This document shows, one piece after another, positions 37,402 through 44,807 of a DNA stretch of 64,000 nucleotides. The first letter of the stretch is position 1. Every line of letters starts with the position of its first letter. The DNA is taken from the NCBI RefSeq assembly GCF_900102745.1, contig NZ_FMZF01000008.1, forward strand, positions 1-64,000. The letters are read 5' to 3'. Below the pieces are notes generated by a model. It had not been told where the DNA came from and did no database searches. It saw only the letters and a list, made by a program, of their open reading frames with translations. The DNA is from Geodermatophilus telluris (GTDB taxonomy: Bacteria > Actinomycetota > Actinomycetes > Mycobacteriales > Geodermatophilaceae). Both the position numbers and the translations under genes were made by a program.

Positions 37402-38365
37402 CCGTCACGGTGACGCCGGGGAACGTCAGGCCGGCGGTCTGGCACCACGTCGACGCGCCGACCTCCGCCGACAGGCTCCCGCACTGCACCGCGGTGGGGA
37501 CGAACCCCTGCGCCACCAGCTCGTCGTACACGCGCTGCGCGACGACGTCCCCCGACAGGGTCGACGTCCCGCCCATCTCGACCGCGCCCCAGATCCCGAG
37601 CCCGACGAGCACCACGGTGACCCCGCCGATCCAGGCCAGCACCCGGGTGACGCGGGAGCGCGTGGCCGGTCCGGGCAGCGGCGGCCCGCCCTGCCACCCC
37701 TGCCACGCCGGCCGGTCCCGGGGGGCGCCGGCCAGCGCCTGCCGGGCGCGCTCGGCCGGGCCCTGGAGGCTCTGCGGGTGCTCGGCGAACCGCCGCAGGA
37801 GGTCGGCCGCCGTGGTCCGCTCCTCGGGGTCGGCCGACCGCAGCCCCGTCGTCAGGTCCGTGACGATGCGGTCCTGCAGGTAGGCGTCGGGGACGAGCGC
37901 GGAGACCAGGTCGGAGATCTGGTTCAGGTAGGACAGCGGCGGCGGCGGGGGCGGTGGCAGCGGGCGCGGCAGCGGCCGCGGTGGCGGCAGCTGGGCGAGC
38001 GCGCGGTAGAGCCGTCCGGTCGACGCGGAGTCGCGGGTCCGGTAGTCGAAGAACTGGATCTGGGCGAACTCCGACGGCAGTCCCTGCATGTTCACCGGCG
38101 CCACCTGGACCGGCAGCAGGAGCCGGCCGAGCTCCAGCGCGTACCGCCGCTCCAGCGTGCACGCCCTCGACACCAGCGACGCCGGTGAGGTCACCGCGAG
38201 CAGCAGGTCGCACTGCTGGATGCGCAGCACGATCTCGTCCCACCACCGGGACCCGGAGTGCGCCCCGGCGTCGGTCCACGGGTCGTGGCCGAGCAGCCGC
38301 AGCGTCTCGACGAGCTCCTCCACGACCGCGCGGTCCTCGCGGGCGTAGGAGATGACGATCCTCAC
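37358..38365 (-). CDS. TIR domain-TM protein with DUF4333-like extracytosolic domain
   Basis: 335 residues from a GTG with AGGGGGAA upstream. TIR domain at about 1-110 (IVISYAREDRAVV; candidate catalytic glutamate in ACTLERRYALEL, E72). A Pro-rich segment, a helical region (about 145-200), a single membrane helix (about 238-262) and a C-terminal domain with two cysteines (VQCGSLSAEVGASTWC) that resembles DUF4333. The TIR domain lies inside and the Cys domain outside, so the protein could link an external signal to the TIR domain. It is driven by the box at 38422-38454. Confidence 0.83.
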   Translation of the reverse strand: MRIVISYAREDRAVVEELVETLRLLGHDPWTDAGAHSGSRWWDEIVLRIQQCDLLLAVTSPASLVSRACTLERRYALELGRLLLPVQVAPVNMQGLPSEFAQIQFFDYRTRDSASTGRLYRALAQLPPPRPLPRPLPPPPPPPLSYLNQISDLVSALVPDAYLQDRIVTDLTTGLRSADPEERTTAADLLRRFAEHPQSLQGPAERARQALAGAPRDRPAWQGWQGGPPLPGPATRSRVTRVLAWIGGVTVVLVGLGIWGAVEMGGTSTLSGDVVAQRVYDELVAQGFVPTAVQCGSLSAEVGASTWCQTAGLTFPGVTVTVSAVRGSEVDLLLE

Positions 38366-38421
38366 CGCGTTCCCCCTGGGGCCGTGGTCTGCCGACGGGA
38401 GGGCGGACGTCCCCCCTGGGC

Positions 38422-38454
38422 ATGCTGGGGGGACGCCGTCACCGTCGCGTCACC
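38422..38454 (-). promoter_or_regulatory. SARP-type phased-repeat promoter for the TIR-TM gene
   Basis: Two exact GGTGACG heptamers on the minus strand (38448-38454 and 38437-38443), 11 bp apart, then 9 nt, then CAGCAT (38422-38427) as the -10. The predicted leader is about 50 nt. Confidence 0.7.
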
Positions 38455-38469
38455 GCGGGCGCGGGCCGG

Positions 38470-38482
38470 CCGGGGGTAGCGT
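38470..38482 (+). promoter_or_regulatory. CCGGGGGTAGCGT promoter-like element upstream of the I9-like gene
   Basis: TAGCGT (38477-38482) fits the TANNNT -10 consensus, and the start codon follows about 30 nt later with GGGAGG in between. The same 13-mer occurs at 47965-47977, over the start of the alditol oxidase gene. Confidence 0.4.
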
Positions 38483-38512
38483 CGGACGCCGGCAGGGACC
38501 CGGGAGGACGCG

Positions 38513-38875
38513 GTGGACGACGACGGCGCCGGCGGTCCGGCGGGCAAGCTGACCGCGCGGGTGGCCGAGCGCCTGGCGCAGGCGGGTGCGGGCAGCCCCG
38601 TCGAGGTCGTCGTCGAGCTGCGTCCGGTGGAGGTGCCCGTCACCGGCTCGCGCGCGGAGCGCACCCGCGCCGTCCGGGCCGCGTTCGAGCGGGAGCTGGC
38701 CGGGGTCGCCGAGCGGATCGCCGCCGCCGGGGGCGTGGTGCTGGAGACCGCGTGGGTGGACCAGACGGTGCGCGGCAGCGTCCCGGCCGCCGGGCTGCTC
38801 GCGGTGGCCGAGGACGACGCGGTCACCGCGATCGACCTGCCCCGGCCGCTGCAGCCCGACGCCGGCGCCTCCTGA
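38513..38875 (+). CDS. Stand-alone I9-like protease prodomain/inhibitor
   Basis: 120 residues from a GTG with GGAGG upstream. The sequence VEVVVELRPVEVPV, a helix AFERELAGVAERIAAAGG and the strand pair VLETAWVDQTVRGSVPAAGL ending in DDAVTAIDLPRPL match the alpha/beta prodomain (inhibitor I9 fold) that precedes subtilases. The same closing pattern (AVTALDVPRRL) occurs in the N-terminal region of the convergent subtilase, whose stop is 1 bp away. It may act as a chaperone or inhibitor in trans. No export signal is visible. Confidence 0.7.
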   Translation: MDDDGAGGPAGKLTARVAERLAQAGAGSPVEVVVELRPVEVPVTGSRAERTRAVRAAFERELAGVAERIAAAGGVVLETAWVDQTVRGSVPAAGLLAVAEDDAVTAIDLPRPLQPDAGAS

Positions 38876-38876
38876 G

Positions 38877-40325
38877 TCAGGCCAGGCACACCAGCCCGGC
38901 GCCCTGGGCGGCCTCCGGCACCCCGGGCAGCGGCCGGGCACCGGCCCGCAGCCGCTCCCGCACCTGGTCGGGCACCAGGTCGGGCTCGGCCTGCAGGAGC
39001 AGCGCCGCGATGCCGGAGACGTGCGGCGCGGCGTAGCTCGTCCCGGCCCCGGCGTCGCCGAACCCGCCGCCGACGAGGCAGCAGCGGATCCGGGCGGCCC
39101 GCCCGCCGCCGGGGGCGACCAGGTCGGGCCCGGGCTTCGGCCCGGCCGGGCCGCGGCTGCTGTAGTCCTCCACCCGGCCGCCGTCGAGGGCGGTCGCGCC
39201 GACGACGAGGATCCCGGGCGCGTCGGCCGGCGTCGTCATCGTGCCCTCGCCGGGACCGCGGTTGCCGGCGCTCTTGACCACGACCAGGCCCAGCCGCCAC
39301 GCGGTGTCGGCGGCGCGCGCCTCCCGGCCCGTGCCGTCGCCGGCGGGGCCGGCGCCCCAGGAGCAGTTGGCGACGTCCGCGCCGTCCTCCAGCGCCTGCT
39401 GGAGGGCGACCGCGCCGCCGAAGTCGTCGGCGTGGCCGGCCGGGGCGGTGGCCAGCACCTTGTAGCCGGTGACCCGCGCCTCCGGGGCGACCCCCGCGTC
39501 GAGCGGGTCGGCGGCGGCGATGATCCCGGCGACCGCGGTCCCGTGCGGCGAGGGGTTGCCCCACGCCTCGGGCGTGTGGTTGCGCCGCTGCACGACCCGC
39601 CCGGCCAGCGCCGGGTGGGTCAGCGCCACCTCGCCGTCGAGGACCGCCACCGTCACGCCCCGGCCGGTCAGCCCGGTGCGCTCCTGGAAGGCGGGCAGGC
39701 CGAGGCAGCGGTGGTTGGGGACGTCGGCGTCCGCGGACAGCCGCCGCGGGACGTCGAGCGCGGTGACGGCCTCCGCGGCGGCCACCTCGGCCAGCGCTTC
39801 CGGCGGGGCGAACGTGCGCAGCGTGCGGTTGAGCCAGCACACCGCGGTGACCGCCGTCGGGATCTGCGGGTCGCCGAGCACCGCGGGCGGCGGGCGCAGC
39901 AGGCTCCCGGCGAGCCGCTCGACCTCCTGGTACACCTCCCCCAGCGCGCGGAGGGCGGCGGCGCGGGCGTCCTCCACGAGCTTCTGGCGCACCGCGGTCC
40001 GCAGCCGCACCGGGGCCCCGGACGTCCCGCCCGGCAGCAGCTCCTCGACCGCGGCGCGCTGCTGCGCCCAGCCGGGGCGCTCGGTCAGCCGCGGCAGCGC
40101 CGGGACCGGGGCTCCCCCGCCGAACTCGACGACGGTCGCGGCGACGGGTGCCGACGTGGCCGCGGTGGCGGGCCCCAGCGCCCCGGCGCCGAGGGTCCGC
40201 GTGCGGCGGGCGAACGCCAGGCAGTACGCGTCGCTGGCCTTCTCGGCCGCGCGGCCGCCCAGCGCCGCGCGCAGACCGGCGCGGGCCGCCCGCACCTCGT
40301 CGGGGTCGTTCCGGGGTGCCGACAC
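38877..40325 (-). CDS. Subtilisin-like S8 protease with I9-like N-terminal region, no signal peptide
   Basis: 482 residues from a GTG with GAGGAGGA upstream. The triad is complete: Asp in AVLDGEVALTHPA (near 227), His in PHGTAVAG (near 259), Ser in GTSYAAPH (near 428), and the oxyanion Asn in SAGNRG. Residues about 105-210 form an I9-like prodomain ending in AVTALDVPRRL. The Asp motif is LDGEV rather than LDTGI. It lies in a minus-strand run with a small protein gene, a nuclease gene and the AMIN/peptidoglycan-binding gene, and converges on the stand-alone I9 gene. Confidence 0.88.
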   Translation of the reverse strand: MSAPRNDPDEVRAARAGLRAALGGRAAEKASDAYCLAFARRTRTLGAGALGPATAATSAPVAATVVEFGGGAPVPALPRLTERPGWAQQRAAVEELLPGGTSGAPVRLRTAVRQKLVEDARAAALRALGEVYQEVERLAGSLLRPPPAVLGDPQIPTAVTAVCWLNRTLRTFAPPEALAEVAAAEAVTALDVPRRLSADADVPNHRCLGLPAFQERTGLTGRGVTVAVLDGEVALTHPALAGRVVQRRNHTPEAWGNPSPHGTAVAGIIAAADPLDAGVAPEARVTGYKVLATAPAGHADDFGGAVALQQALEDGADVANCSWGAGPAGDGTGREARAADTAWRLGLVVVKSAGNRGPGEGTMTTPADAPGILVVGATALDGGRVEDYSSRGPAGPKPGPDLVAPGGGRAARIRCCLVGGGFGDAGAGTSYAAPHVSGIAALLLQAEPDLVPDQVRERLRAGARPLPGVPEAAQGAGLVCLA

Positions 40326-40343
40326 GGCGTCCTCCTCGCGGGG

Positions 40344-40718
40344 TCAGGGCCGGTGCTGCCGGCGGTCGGCCGGCCGGGAGTCGTCGGGAGGCCGCCGGGG
40401 CACGGGCACCGCCGCGCGGGCCGGCGCGCACGGCCGGCCGGCCCGTCGGGCGCGGGCGCAGGCCAGGGCCTCGCGGAAGCCCTGCGCGTACCACAGCGGC
40501 GCGTTGAGCACGACGCCCGCGGGCGCCGGCCCGCCGTCCGGGCCCCAGACCAGGCGGGCCAGGCCCTCGGGGTCGAGACCGTGGCACCACGGGCCCACCG
40601 GCGCGGGCTCCCCGTCGGGCTCGAGGTCGACGGCCAGGCGGCCGTCGGCGCGGCCCAGCGCGAGGGCCGCCTCCAGGGCGCGCCGGTGGGGCGACGTCCC
40701 GCTCTCGTGGGTGCTCAC
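40344..40718 (-). CDS. Hypothetical protein upstream of subtilase
   Basis: 124 residues from a GTG with GGAGG 5 nt upstream. No family is recognised. Visible are a helix ALEAALALGRADGRLAV, a conserved-looking core WCHGLDPEGLARLVWG and VVLNAPLWYAQGFREAL, and a basic Arg/Pro-rich tail. It precedes the subtilase by 18 nt, so the two are co-transcribed, and it carries a GTATCAG motif 82 nt upstream. It could be a substrate or partner of that protease. Confidence 0.65.
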   Translation of the reverse strand: MSTHESGTSPHRRALEAALALGRADGRLAVDLEPDGEPAPVGPWCHGLDPEGLARLVWGPDGGPAPAGVVLNAPLWYAQGFREALACARARRAGRPCAPARAAVPVPRRPPDDSRPADRRQHRP

Positions 40719-40800
40719 GGCCGCCTCCAGACCTCTCGCGGGGTCCGCGGCCGCCCGGGCCGCGGTGCTGCACACCCTCCGGAGGCGGGGGCCGGCCGCG

Positions 40801-40807
40801 CTGATAC
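40801..40807 (-). promoter_or_regulatory. GTATCAG motif upstream of the hypothetical/subtilase pair
   Basis: The minus strand reads GCGCCGTATCAGCGCGGCC, 82 nt before the start at 40718. A GGTGACC heptamer lies 8 nt upstream of TATCAG (inside the end of the nuclease gene), a hint that GTATCAG might be a -10 region, though other copies lack it. Confidence 0.45.
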
Positions 40808-40816
40808 GGCGCCCGG

Positions 40817-41701
40817 TCACCAGCGGATGTCGGCGAGGCGGTCCAGCGGCGCGCGGTCGGCCGTGGCCTCGGGCAGGGCGAGGGTGTCGGCGGCCCGCAG
40901 CACGTCGGGGAAGACCAGCCCGGTGCGCGCCTCGAGCTCGCCGACCGCCACCTGGAAGACGCGGAACTCGTCGAGCTCCAGCACCTCGAACCGGTCGAGC
41001 GCCTGGGTGAGCAGGAACGCCCGGGCCCGCAACGTCCCGCCCTCGCGGAAGGCGATCACCTTCCAGTACTCGCGGGGCAGCAGGACACCGCGGTAGGACC
41101 GGTCGTCGGCGGCGAACACCGGGCCGCCGAAGACGCTCACCCGCAGGTCGTCGACGTCGACGTCGGCGAACACCGCGTCCTCCAGCCGGCCCCACACGCC
41201 GTGCTTGGCGCTCTGGTTGAAGTCGTCGAGCTGCGGCGTGATGTTGGTGAAGAGGAAGGAGTCGCGGTTGGCCCGCTCGGCGGCCGCCCGGCTGCCCCAG
41301 AGCAGGTCGGCGCGGCGCGCGAGGTGGCCGCGGTCGAGCCGGTTGCCCGCGTACAGCTCGTCGCCGACCTGCCCGTCGCCGGCCACCTGCGGATCGGGGA
41401 CGAAGGCCAGCCCCCGGCGGCTGAGCGCCTGCAGGCTGCCCCCGTCGACGTTCCAGCCGACCCACAGCGCGAACCTGCGCGAGGCGCTCATCTGCAGCGA
41501 GAAGTGCACGTGGTCGACGACGGTGCCGCCGGCCACGGTGCGCGCCACGTCGGCGCGGACCGCCGGGCCGGGCGCGGGGGCCGGCACGTCGACGCCGAGG
41601 AAGGCGGGGTCGTAGCCGGCGCGGACCTCGGTGCCGGCCCCGGCCCCGCGCGGCGGGGGCGGGCGCAGTGCGCTCGTGGCGCTCGTGGCGTCCGTGGACA
41701 C
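40817..41701 (-). CDS. DNA/RNA non-specific endonuclease (NUC1-type, beta-beta-alpha metal)
   Basis: 294 residues from a GTG with GGGGGAGG upstream. The DRGH motif is intact in NRLDRGHLARRADLLWG (catalytic His near 145), with the metal-binding Asn region FLFTNITPQLDDFNQ following. This is the NucA/Serratia nuclease signature. The family is usually secreted, but here no signal peptide is seen, like the neighbouring proteases. Preceded by the AMIN/peptidoglycan-binding gene in the same operon, 17 bp apart. Confidence 0.88.
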   Translation of the reverse strand: MSTDATSATSALRPPPPRGAGAGTEVRAGYDPAFLGVDVPAPAPGPAVRADVARTVAGGTVVDHVHFSLQMSASRRFALWVGWNVDGGSLQALSRRGLAFVPDPQVAGDGQVGDELYAGNRLDRGHLARRADLLWGSRAAAERANRDSFLFTNITPQLDDFNQSAKHGVWGRLEDAVFADVDVDDLRVSVFGGPVFAADDRSYRGVLLPREYWKVIAFREGGTLRARAFLLTQALDRFEVLELDEFRVFQVAVGELEARTGLVFPDVLRAADTLALPEATADRAPLDRLADIRW

Positions 41702-41718
41702 GGCAGCCTCCCCCGGGG

Positions 41719-42435
41719 TCAGAGCCCGAGGACGGCCGCCATGGCCGCCCGGCTGCGCGGCCCGACGACGCCGTCGGCGGTGAGGTGCTGCGCGTGCTGG
41801 AAGTCGCGCGTCGCCCGCTCGGTGGCCGGCCCGAAGTGCTCGTCGACGGCGAGCGGCCGGCGGAGGGCCTGGACCAGCCGCCACTGCCAGGTGGCCACGC
41901 CCGCGCCGACGTCACCGCGCCGCAGCAGCTGGTCGCCGGTGCCCGGCTCGGCGTGCCACACGTCGACGGCGACCCGGGTCGGGCCGGTCAGGGTGGTCGC
42001 CCGGATGCCGGTGCGGGCGGCCACGCCGATCCCCCAGGTCAGCTGGGCCTCGAAGTCGCCGGCGTCGGCCACCTGGCGGAACGCGGCGAACCCGGTGAGG
42101 TCGGGCAGGGGGCCGGTCAGCGTGGGCCGCCCGTCGTCGGTGTGCGCGGCCGCCGGGCTGAGGTCGACCTGCACGACGGCGCGGCCGCGCAGCGGGACGA
42201 CCTCGCCGGAGCCCTCGTGGCGCAGCTCGGGCACGTACTGCACGCGGACGCCGGGGACCGGGCCGTCGAGGTCGAACACCAGGCGGTCGAAGGCCGTGTT
42301 GCGGCCGGCCCGGACCCGGCGCAGCAGGGCGGGGGGCAGCACCTCCGCGGCGGCGCCCCCGGGCTCGTCGCCGAGCCCCGGCACCAGTCGCTCGGACGTC
42401 TCCTCGGGGGCGGTCTGCGTCAGCACGTCGGTCAT
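41719..42435 (-). CDS. AMIN-like domain plus peptidoglycan-binding domain protein
   Basis: 238 residues from an ATG. An AMIN-like beta domain (about 48-160; AFDRLVFDLDGPVPGVRVQY) is followed by a PG_binding_1 domain (about 170-235; LVQALRRPLAVDEHFGPATE and FQHAQHLTADGVVG). Such domains are normally outside the membrane, yet no signal peptide is visible. The predicted transcript from the box at 42442-42485 starts almost at the ATG, so it is probably leaderless. It heads the nuclease operon. Confidence 0.8.
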   Translation of the reverse strand: MTDVLTQTAPEETSERLVPGLGDEPGGAAAEVLPPALLRRVRAGRNTAFDRLVFDLDGPVPGVRVQYVPELRHEGSGEVVPLRGRAVVQVDLSPAAAHTDDGRPTLTGPLPDLTGFAAFRQVADAGDFEAQLTWGIGVAARTGIRATTLTGPTRVAVDVWHAEPGTGDQLLRRGDVGAGVATWQWRLVQALRRPLAVDEHFGPATERATRDFQHAQHLTADGVVGPRSRAAMAAVLGL

Positions 42436-42441
42436 GGCCCC

Positions 42442-42485
42442 AGCTCACACCGCGGTCGTCACCGGGCCGTCACCGGCGCGTCACC
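42442..42485 (-). promoter_or_regulatory. SARP-type phased-repeat promoter for the AMIN/nuclease operon
   Basis: Three exact GGTGACG heptamers on the minus strand (42479-42485, 42468-42474, 42457-42463) every 11 bp, then 9 nt, then TGAGCT (42442-42447). Only 6 nt separate this -10 from the ATG at 42435, which predicts a leaderless mRNA. Confidence 0.75.
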
Positions 42486-42498
42486 GGCCCCGGGGCGG

Positions 42499-43293
42499 TC
42501 AGCTCCCCGGCAGCCCGGCCGGCGCGTCGGCGGGGGCCGGCCGGGGCCGCGGGACACCTGCCGGCACCCGGCGGCCGGTCGCGGCGCGCACCCGCCACCG
42601 GGCCACCAGCTCCTGCATCTGGCGGCTCGGCGGGACACCGAGCTCGCGGGCGAGCACGTCCCGGAAGGACTCGTAGGCCCGCACCGCCTCGGTCACGTTC
42701 CCCTCCGCGAGGTGCACCCGCACGATGGCCCGGTGGGCGCTCTCGCGCAGCGGCTCGTCCCGGGCGGCGGCGTAGGCGGCCTGCACCGCCTCGCCGTGCC
42801 GCCCGGCGACCACCAGCCGGCCGGCCAGCACCTCGAGGGCGTGCAGGCGCAGCTGGCGCAGCCGCTCGCGCTCCAGCAGCACCCAGTCGTCGTACCACCC
42901 GGGGAGCAGCTCGCCGGCGAGCGCGGCGGCGGGGGTGCCGAGGCGCTCGACGGGCGTGGCCGGGTCGAGCACGGCGTGCACCCGGTCGAGGAGCTCGCGG
43001 ACGTCGACGCGCACGCCGGGGGCCAGCGCCACCGCGCTCCCCGTCGCGTCGACCAGCCCGGGCACCGCCCGCTGCGCGCGCCACAGGGCCGAGCGGAGGC
43101 TGGCCTGCGCCTGGGCCTGCGGGACGTCGGGCCACAGCCGCCCGGCGACCACCCCGCGGACCGGCCGGCCGCACAGGCCCAGGTGGGCGACGAGGCGCTG
43201 GACCCCGCGGGGCAGCCCGCCCGGGCCCGCGTCGGCGCCGTCCACGGTGACGCGGAAGCCGTCGAGCAGGCAGACACGCGTGGTCGTGCTCAT
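42499..43293 (-). CDS. Short SARP-type regulator (winged helix + BTAD), paralogue 1
   Basis: 264 residues from an ATG with GGGAGGG upstream. The N-terminal winged-helix domain (about 1-95; LLDGFRVTV, LWPDVPQAQAQASLRSALWR) is of the OmpR/trans_reg_C type, and the bacterial transcriptional activator domain follows (about 100-235; WVLLERERLRQLRLHALEVL, ESAHRAIVRVHLAEGN). This is the layout of small SARP activators, which bind heptamer direct repeats spaced by one helical turn. Its stop lies 14 bp from the three-box promoter of the next operon. A Pro-rich tail closes it. Confidence 0.87.
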   Translation of the reverse strand: MSTTTRVCLLDGFRVTVDGADAGPGGLPRGVQRLVAHLGLCGRPVRGVVAGRLWPDVPQAQAQASLRSALWRAQRAVPGLVDATGSAVALAPGVRVDVRELLDRVHAVLDPATPVERLGTPAAALAGELLPGWYDDWVLLERERLRQLRLHALEVLAGRLVVAGRHGEAVQAAYAAARDEPLRESAHRAIVRVHLAEGNVTEAVRAYESFRDVLARELGVPPSRQMQELVARWRVRAATGRRVPAGVPRPRPAPADAPAGLPGS

Positions 43294-43417
43294 GGGGTCC
43301 CTCCCCCGGCCGCCCGTGGGCGCTCGCGAGCGGGAACGCGAGGGCATCGTCCCGGCGCGCGGCGCGCGGGACAACGGTCGTTGGACCCTGCCCCGCCCGT
43401 CCGGTGCCGCGGCCGGC

Positions 43418-44170
43418 TCAGGAGACCCGCCGCAGGCGCGGCAGACCGCGGACCAGCCCGGCCATGCGCTCGGTCGGGGCCACCCCCAGCTCCTCGCGCA
43501 GCAGGCCGGCGAACACGTCGTGCGCGCGCAGCGCCTCGGCCAGGTTGCCCTCCGCGAGGTGCACCCGCACGACGGTGCGGTGGGCGCTCTCCCGCAGCGG
43601 CTCGGTCCGGATCGCCAGGTAGGCGGCCTGCAGCGCCTCGGCGTACCGGCCGGCCTCGCCCAGGCGCGCCGCCACGGTCTCCAGCGCGTGCAGCCGCAGC
43701 TGCTGGAGCCGGTCGCGCTCGAGCAGGACCCAGTCGTCGTACCAGCCGGGCAGCAGGTCACCCAGGAGCGCCGGCGCGGGCAGCGCCGCCCGCAGCGGCC
43801 CGGCGCCCGGGTCGCACACCCGCTCGGCCCACGCCTGCAGGTCGCGCACGTCGGTGCGGACGCCCGGGGCCAGCCGGAGCCGGCTGCCGGAGTCGTCGAG
43901 CAGGCCGGGGACCGTCCGGCGCAGCCGCCACAGCGCCGACCGCAGGCTGGCCCGGGCGCGCTCCTCGGGGACGTCGGGCCACAGCCGGCCGGACACGGCC
44001 GTGCGCGCCGGCCCGCCGGCCAGGCACAGGTGGGCCACCAGCCGCTGCACCGACGGGGGCAGCTCCTCGTCCCCCGCGACGCCGGCGGACCCGGCGGCCC
44101 GCACGGCGAACCCGTCGAGCAGCGTGACCCGCGGTCCGCCGTCCGGGACGGCGTGCGCGACCCGGTCCAT
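43418..44170 (-). CDS. Short SARP-type regulator, paralogue 2
   Basis: 250 residues from an ATG with AGGAGGGG upstream. Same build as the neighbouring paralogue: winged helix (VTLLDGFAVRA, LWPDVPEERARASLRSALWR) and BTAD (WVLLERDRLQQLRLHALETV, ESAHRTVVRVHLAEGN). Identity to paralogues 1 and 3 is high across both domains, so they arose by duplication within the island. A GTATCAG motif lies 56 nt upstream and the divergent repeat promoter of the DyP operon is 70-120 bp away. Confidence 0.87.
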   Translation of the reverse strand: MDRVAHAVPDGGPRVTLLDGFAVRAAGSAGVAGDEELPPSVQRLVAHLCLAGGPARTAVSGRLWPDVPEERARASLRSALWRLRRTVPGLLDDSGSRLRLAPGVRTDVRDLQAWAERVCDPGAGPLRAALPAPALLGDLLPGWYDDWVLLERDRLQQLRLHALETVAARLGEAGRYAEALQAAYLAIRTEPLRESAHRTVVRVHLAEGNLAEALRAHDVFAGLLREELGVAPTERMAGLVRGLPRLRRVS

Positions 44171-44226
44171 GGGCGGTTCCCCTCCTGTGCGGCGACCTCT
44201 GTGCGGCAGAGGCGGGCGGGGCGCCG

Positions 44227-44233
44227 CTGATAC
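44227..44233 (-). promoter_or_regulatory. GTATCAG motif upstream of SARP paralogue 2
   Basis: The minus strand reads GCGTGTATCAGCGGCGC, 56 nt before the start at 44170. It lies next to the phased repeats of the divergent DyP operon. Confidence 0.45.
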
Positions 44234-44241
44234 ACGCCGGC

Positions 44242-44286
44242 GCGGACGGCGGCGTGACGGCGCGGTGACGCCGCCTGCCGCAGGGT
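44242..44286 (+). promoter_or_regulatory. SARP-type phased-repeat promoter for the DyP operon
   Basis: GCGGACG (44242, degenerate), CGTGACG (44253) and GGTGACG (44264) at exact 11-bp period. The downstream stretch CCGCCTGCC then GCAGGGT is close to the corresponding CCGGCTGCC-TAGCGT at the first subtilase promoter. Predicted leader about 30 nt with GAGGGA before the ATG. Confidence 0.65.
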
Positions 44287-44323
44287 CGGCGCGGACAGAA
44301 GGACGATCCGAGGGAGCACGGGC

Positions 44324-44791
44324 ATGACCGCCACGAGCACCACCACGAGCACGAGCACCACCGACCAGCCGGTGCAGCACCCGCTGACGCTGGTGCTGAC
44401 CGCGCGCTCCGCCGACGACCGCCGGGCGCTGCAGGTCAAGATCGAGGCGCTGCAGGCGCTGCCGCGCGAGCACAACCCGGTCGTCCGGGCGCTCGACGCG
44501 ATCGGCACGGTGCACTTCGCGCGGTTCGTCCTCCTCGACGAGCAGCGGCTCGCCGTCATCACGACCTACGACGGCGACTTCGAGGCCTACCTCCACGACT
44601 TCGTCGACCACGTCGGGGACGTCTTCACCGACCTGCTGCAGCACGTCGCCGGCGGCCCGCCGCTGCCGGTGGCCGAACACCGCCAGGAGTTCCTCGACTT
44701 CGTCCGCCGGCACGACCTGGCGTGCGTGCCGCCGTTCTACAGCGCCTACCCGGAGAGGACGGTGCTCGACATCGTCCAGGCCGGCGGCTGA
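44324..44791 (+). CDS. Ferredoxin-fold-like protein preceding DyP peroxidase
   Basis: 155 residues from an ATG. After a Thr/Ser-rich start, LTLVLTARSADDRRALQVKI, VHFARFVLLDEQRLAVITTY and FEAYLHDFVDHVGDVFTDLL suggest a dimeric alpha/beta ferredoxin-like domain of the kind I associate with heme peroxidase neighbours; this recollection is moderate. It lies 16 bp before the DyP peroxidase gene, so the products probably work together. Confidence 0.7.
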   Translation: MTATSTTTSTSTTDQPVQHPLTLVLTARSADDRRALQVKIEALQALPREHNPVVRALDAIGTVHFARFVLLDEQRLAVITTYDGDFEAYLHDFVDHVGDVFTDLLQHVAGGPPLPVAEHRQEFLDFVRRHDLACVPPFYSAYPERTVLDIVQAGG

Positions 44792-44807
44792 GCGCCGGCA
44801 GCCCCCG

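Noticed and set aside
34083-38423. Open frame of 1446 codons on the minus strand across several genes
   Set aside because: It is an off-frame shadow rich in Arg, Pro and Gly; the real genes in other frames carry clear TIR, TPR and SLATT features and good ribosome sites.
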